Assembly: GCF_037940415.1 (NCBI RefSeq)
Contig: NZ_CP149798.1
Coordinates: 7,969,001 to 8,033,000 of the forward strand
DNA from: Streptomyces sp. f51
GTDB taxonomy: Bacteria; Actinomycetota; Actinomycetes; Streptomycetales; Streptomycetaceae
Direction: 5' to 3'
Length of the DNA: 64,000 bases
The notes beneath the pieces were generated by a model. It was not told where the DNA came from. It worked only from the letters and a program-made list of their open reading frames with translations, and searched no databases. The position numbers and the translations under genes are program-made. This document shows, piece after piece, positions 61,215 to 64,000 of this stretch (positions are counted from its first letter, which is position 1; each line of letters begins with the position of its first letter).

Positions 61215-62084
61215 CAGGTCCCCCTGCTCTCTGGATCGCCCGTGCCCGGCCCTGCCTGCCCGGGGCTTGTGCCCGGACTGCGGCCCGTTCACCCGGATCC
61301 ACTCCCAACCCCCACCGCTGTTCGGGGTCGATTACCTCATCCTCGACCACGCAGAAATCTATGTTGGCTGGAGTAGACATTGGGAGATCGCCTGGCTATG
61401 GTTTCTCTCGTAGCCCAGAGGGACAGCAGGGCCCGGCAGACACGAACTGCCGGGAGCAGTACATGCAGTTGCAGTGCGCAGGACGGTGCGGTGGTGGAGT
61501 TTCGAAGCCAGGGTTGTTGCAGGTCGGCGACGGGGCTGACGACCGGACCGGGTGGCCCGCAGTGATCAGGGGCCGCCGTGAGCAGGACCGCAGTTCGGTA
61601 AGTGCAGTTCGCAGTACCCGGCAGTGAAGTCAGTGAGCAGTTCCTCGGTGAAGGCGTCGGCTGCGGGCGCGCGTACCGGGAGGTTCGGCAGTGGGGTTCC
61701 AAGCCAGAGCAGATGCAGGACGGGCGACGGGGCTGGCTGCCGAAGAGTGGCGCTTCCTCAGGTCACCGAGCAGGTCGTATCACCAGCAGTACGCGGTAGA
61801 GCATTACCAGCAGTGAGTTGATCCCAGAGGGAAAGAACGGAGGAGCCGAGCGCCATCAGGATCGCCTGGGCGGAATGGCTGAGCCCGGGTACCGCAGGAC
61901 ATCGATAGTGAGGTGGTCTCCGGTCGAGCAACCGCGATCCCCGCACGGGCTCTCGTCCCCCTCGAGCTGGTGCGGAAAGAGAAGGCCGGTGCAGTATCAG
62001 GGCCGGCAGATGGTGTAGCAGTTCCTTCGGGGCCCTGGCGGCAACAACGCCAGGGCCCCTCCACGCGTTCCACGAGAGGTGCAA
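61215..62084 (+). ncRNA. Conserved long leader or non-coding RNA region (copy B)
   Basis: Counterpart of 11154-12019. It has no plausible gene yet is conserved. It includes the same two CCCAGAGGGA boxes (61415 and 61821 region) and the end hairpin. Whether it is one RNA or an extended promoter region cannot be told from sequence. Confidence 0.35.
62029..62059 (+). terminator. Strong hairpin before the MerR-like gene (copy B)
   Basis: 12-bp stem ggggccctggcg / cgccagggcccc with a gcaacaa loop, 25 bases before the GTG. Same stem as copy A with a changed loop. Confidence 0.6.
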
Positions 62085-62423
62085 GTGACAGCAGACGACT
62101 CGTTCGGCCGTCTCGATGACGACGACTACCCCGCCTTCACGATGGGCCGGGCCGCCGAGGTGCTCGGCACCACGCAGGGCTTCTTGCGCGCGATCGGTGA
62201 AGCTCGCCTGATCACTCCGCTGCGCTCCGCGGGCGGACACCGCCGCTACTCCCGCTACCAGCTGCGCATCGCCGCCCGCGCCCGCGAACTCGTCGACCAG
62301 GGCACCCCCATCGAGGCCGCCTGCCGCATCGTCATCCTCGAAGACCAGCTCGAAGAAGCACAGCGCATCAACGCCGAACACCGGCTCACCGCCGAATTGT
62401 CCGATCCAGCGGCTGCAGCGTGA
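62085..62423 (+). CDS. MerR/BldC-like DNA-binding regulator (copy B)
   Basis: A 112-aa paralogue of the gene at 12020, differing at a few positions (FTMGRAAEVLGTTQGFLRAI). It keeps the HTH, wing and C-terminal helix. The GTG at 62085 aligns with the ATG of copy A. It precedes a cold-shock gene, whereas copy A precedes trhA. Possible divergence of targets after duplication. Confidence 0.85.
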   Translation: MTADDSFGRLDDDDYPAFTMGRAAEVLGTTQGFLRAIGEARLITPLRSAGGHRRYSRYQLRIAARARELVDQGTPIEAACRIVILEDQLEEAQRINAEHRLTAELSDPAAAA

Positions 62424-62569
62424 GGTAAATGTGCCCGCCGCACCGGCGGGCACCATATACCCGCTCTGGGTCTCGGGGTCTTGGGGTGCGGCGTGATCAT
62501 TTCCTCTGGTGACGGGGCGTGCGGGCGTGTAGCGTTTGCGTCAGCTGTCGTGGTTCGGAATTTCCCTTT

Positions 62570-62594
62570 GCCCACGCCTTTGGTGTGGGCGTTT
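62570..62594 (+). promoter_or_regulatory. Terminator-like hairpin in the csp 5' UTR
   Basis: gcccacgcc / ggtgtgggc 9-bp stem with a ttt loop followed by gtttt, ~90 bases before the cold-shock start. It could act as an attenuator or cold-responsive structure. Confidence 0.6.
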
Positions 62595-62680
62595 TGCTGT
62601 GCTGTGCCGCAGGAACCAGGGCGATCACCTCCGCCTTCCCCATTCGGTGGGAGGCGTTCATCGACTGGAAGGCATGAGAC

Positions 62681-62884
62681 ATGGCTACGGGAACTGTGAA
62701 GTGGTTCAACGCGGAGAAGGGCTTCGGCTTCATCGCCCAGGACGGCGGCGGCCCGGATGTCTTCGCGCACTACTCCGCGATCAACTCCTCGGGCTTCCGT
62801 GAGCTCCAGGAGGGCCAGATCGTGACGTTCGACGTCACCCAGGGCCAGAAGGGCCCGCAGGCCGAGAACATCAGCCCCGCCTGA
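62681..62884 (+). CDS. CspA-family cold-shock protein
   Basis: A 67-aa RNA/ssDNA-binding OB-fold protein, nearly the family consensus: ATGTVKWFNAEKGFGFIAQD (RNP1) and DVFAHYSAINSSGF (RNP2). It would act as an RNA chaperone. A long 5' UTR with a hairpin precedes it. The start has a GGAAGG site. Confidence 0.95.
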   Translation: MATGTVKWFNAEKGFGFIAQDGGGPDVFAHYSAINSSGFRELQEGQIVTFDVTQGQKGPQAENISPA

Positions 62885-63235
62885 CGGTACCCGCCAGCGG
62901 GTATCGCGCTCGGCTGCCCGGCAACCTGTACCGCCCGACATGGCCAACGGACGTCTGTACTTGTCCGGCGCGTCGGCAGGATGCCGGAGGCGCGGGTCGG
63001 GGCCGCGCAGCAGCTGCGCGGCCCCGGCTCGTGTATCGAGTCCGGCGTCTCGGTTCTCTGATCCACGCAGTGGGTCGACGCGGTACGCAGGCTCCGCAGC
63101 ATCGACTGTTTCTGTAGTCGGTTTGGGCTGATATCTCGCGCCTGCCGGATGTGCGGCGATCTTGCCTGGATGGAGTTGGGGCTTTGGGGTAGCTGAGGTG
63201 GGTAAGTCCCTGTGCTTCGGAAGTGAGGCGAATCC

Positions 63236-63487
63236 GTGGATCCTGCTGCCCAAAATGAGGGCCCGGGGCCGCTCAGGAATGCTCCGATAGCCGTCTCCGC
63301 CGCGTTCGAGGGCAGTGCCGAGATAGCCGAGGCCCGTGACATGGCCCGTGACTTCCTTACGTCGCTTCAGGCTGTGCATGGGCTGCCGGTGTCGGCGCGT
63401 GCGATGGGCATGGTGCAGCTGGTGGTGAGTGAGCTGGTGACCAATGCCCGCAAATACGCCCCCGGCCCCTGTCTGCTGACGCACTGA
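63236..63487 (+). pseudogene. Truncated anti-sigma-type ATP-binding protein
   Basis: GTG start. Reads IAEARDMARDFLTSLQAVHG and QLVVSELVTNARKYAPGPCL (the N-box of HATPase_c anti-sigma kinases), then stops in LLTH. The G boxes that complete the ATP site are missing. It joins directly to another gene's remnant. Confidence 0.65.
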
Positions 63488-63489
63488 CC

Positions 63490-63956
63490 GCCAACGATCG
63501 CCCGATTCCCCAAGTGATCGCCTACGAGCCGGTGATGCAGCCATTCGGACGCCATGCATTGCCGGACCTGAAGGTCGCAGCAGAGACGGCGGACTGGGAC
63601 CGCTGCGTCGAGATCGTCAATCGGCAGATCTCTGGCTTCTCCGCTGCGCATGTCGAGGATCTCCGGGCCGATCAGCACGGTTGGGCGATCTTGCGCTGCT
63701 TGAGCGGACCGCTGTACGCCGAACTCGGCGCGCTCAACGCTACGCTGCCTCCGGATGTGATGGACAGGCCGATCAAGTCGACCTGATCATCGGCCAGTGC
63801 AACCGCGGAACGGCCCCCTACGGAACGTCGTTCGACCACGTGCGGCAGCATGTCGCTCACGCCGGAGTCCACAATCTCCCCGGCCAGGGCCACCTGGCCC
63901 ACATTCAGGCGCCGGCAGAGCTTGGCCACCTGCTCAACAACCTCGCCGCCGTCTGA
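63490..63956 (+). pseudogene. Alpha/beta hydrolase remnant
   Basis: One frame reads LTANDRPIPQVIAYEPVMQP, WDRCVEIVNRQISGFSAAHV and LYAELGALNATLPP. After a shift near 63770 another frame ends HVRQHVAHAGVHNLPGQGHL, the His region of an alpha/beta hydrolase. The N-terminal half with the nucleophile is absent. Confidence 0.5.
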
Positions 63957-64000
63957 TGGGCACCCCTGCCAACGTGCCGCTCTCCATTGAGGGGTGCAGG

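Larger units (their letters stand above)
61205..62378 (+). repeat. Copy B of the 1.17-kb MerR-like cassette
   Basis: Direct repeat of 11144-12313. The divergent ATPase start present in copy A is absent; DNase-like sequence occupies that side. Differences include a 7-base loop in place of a 5-base loop in the hairpin. Confidence 0.9.

Overview
The window is about 70% GC, uses GTG/ATG starts behind AGGAG-type ribosome binding sites, and carries typical actinomycete families: a SigB/F-type sigma factor, ANTAR and anti-sigma ATPase proteins, BldC/MerR-like regulators, a DUF6233-type protein, Ku and a CspA-type protein. It is best read as Streptomyces chromosomal DNA. The high density of broken genes and insertion elements suggests an accessory region, possibly a chromosome arm. 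I saw no rRNA, tRNA or CRISPR array.

Layout. 0-6 kb: a family 1 glycosyltransferase, a sigma factor/ANTAR pair, and an insertion structure with 301-bp inverted repeats around an IS5-like transposase and a small secreted protein. Truncated SDR, STAS and GH65 genes mark its junctions. 6-10 kb: a three-subunit molybdenum hydroxylase (aldehyde/xanthine dehydrogenase type, minus strand). 11-16 kb: a duplicated MerR-like cassette with a long non-coding leader, a TrhA-type membrane protein, an MFS transporter and a TnpB element. 17-28.5 kb: the most distinctive locus, a biosynthetic operon. It holds an indigoidine-synthetase-like NRPS carrying an extra C-terminal tautomerase, a serine acetyltransferase, an ATP-grasp/cysteine-synthase fusion, two more ATP-grasp enzymes, an MFS exporter and a cupin. 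28.6-36 kb: a deaminase and an LLM-class oxidoreductase (minus), then a peptide-type ABC transporter behind what looks like a SAM-IV-type riboswitch and a Cys-rich leader peptide. 36-39 kb: degraded genes (Doc-like toxin/antitoxin, IS5 remnant) and a YdcF-like protein. 39-46.5 kb: a Fic protein, a double-Lrp regulator with an inverted truncated duplicate, an alpha/beta hydrolase, a secreted 13-residue-repeat peptide and two hypothetical genes. 46.6-48 kb: a second, frameshifted TnpB element, next to ku. 49-51 kb: hypothetical genes. 51.5-59.5 kb: a TetR regulator and likely targets (flavin/ferric-reductase-like protein; an operon of two alpha/beta hydrolases and an FAD monooxygenase), sharing a near-palindromic 15-bp site. 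60-64 kb: an MmpS-like protein, the second MerR-like cassette, a cold-shock protein and degraded genes.

How the genes may work together (inference). In the 17-28 kb operon, the NRPS should cyclise and oxidise L-Gln as BpsA/IndC does, CysE-like chemistry should supply O-acetylserine, the CysK-like domain could make a beta-substituted alanine, and the ATP-grasp units could form amide bonds before export. The ABC transporter has two stacked sulfur-type control elements, so it probably imports a sulfur compound or peptide. The two TnpB elements lie in inverted orientation on either side of the biosynthetic and transport loci, and the two MerR-like cassettes lie as direct repeats about 50 kb apart, so the whole region could rearrange.
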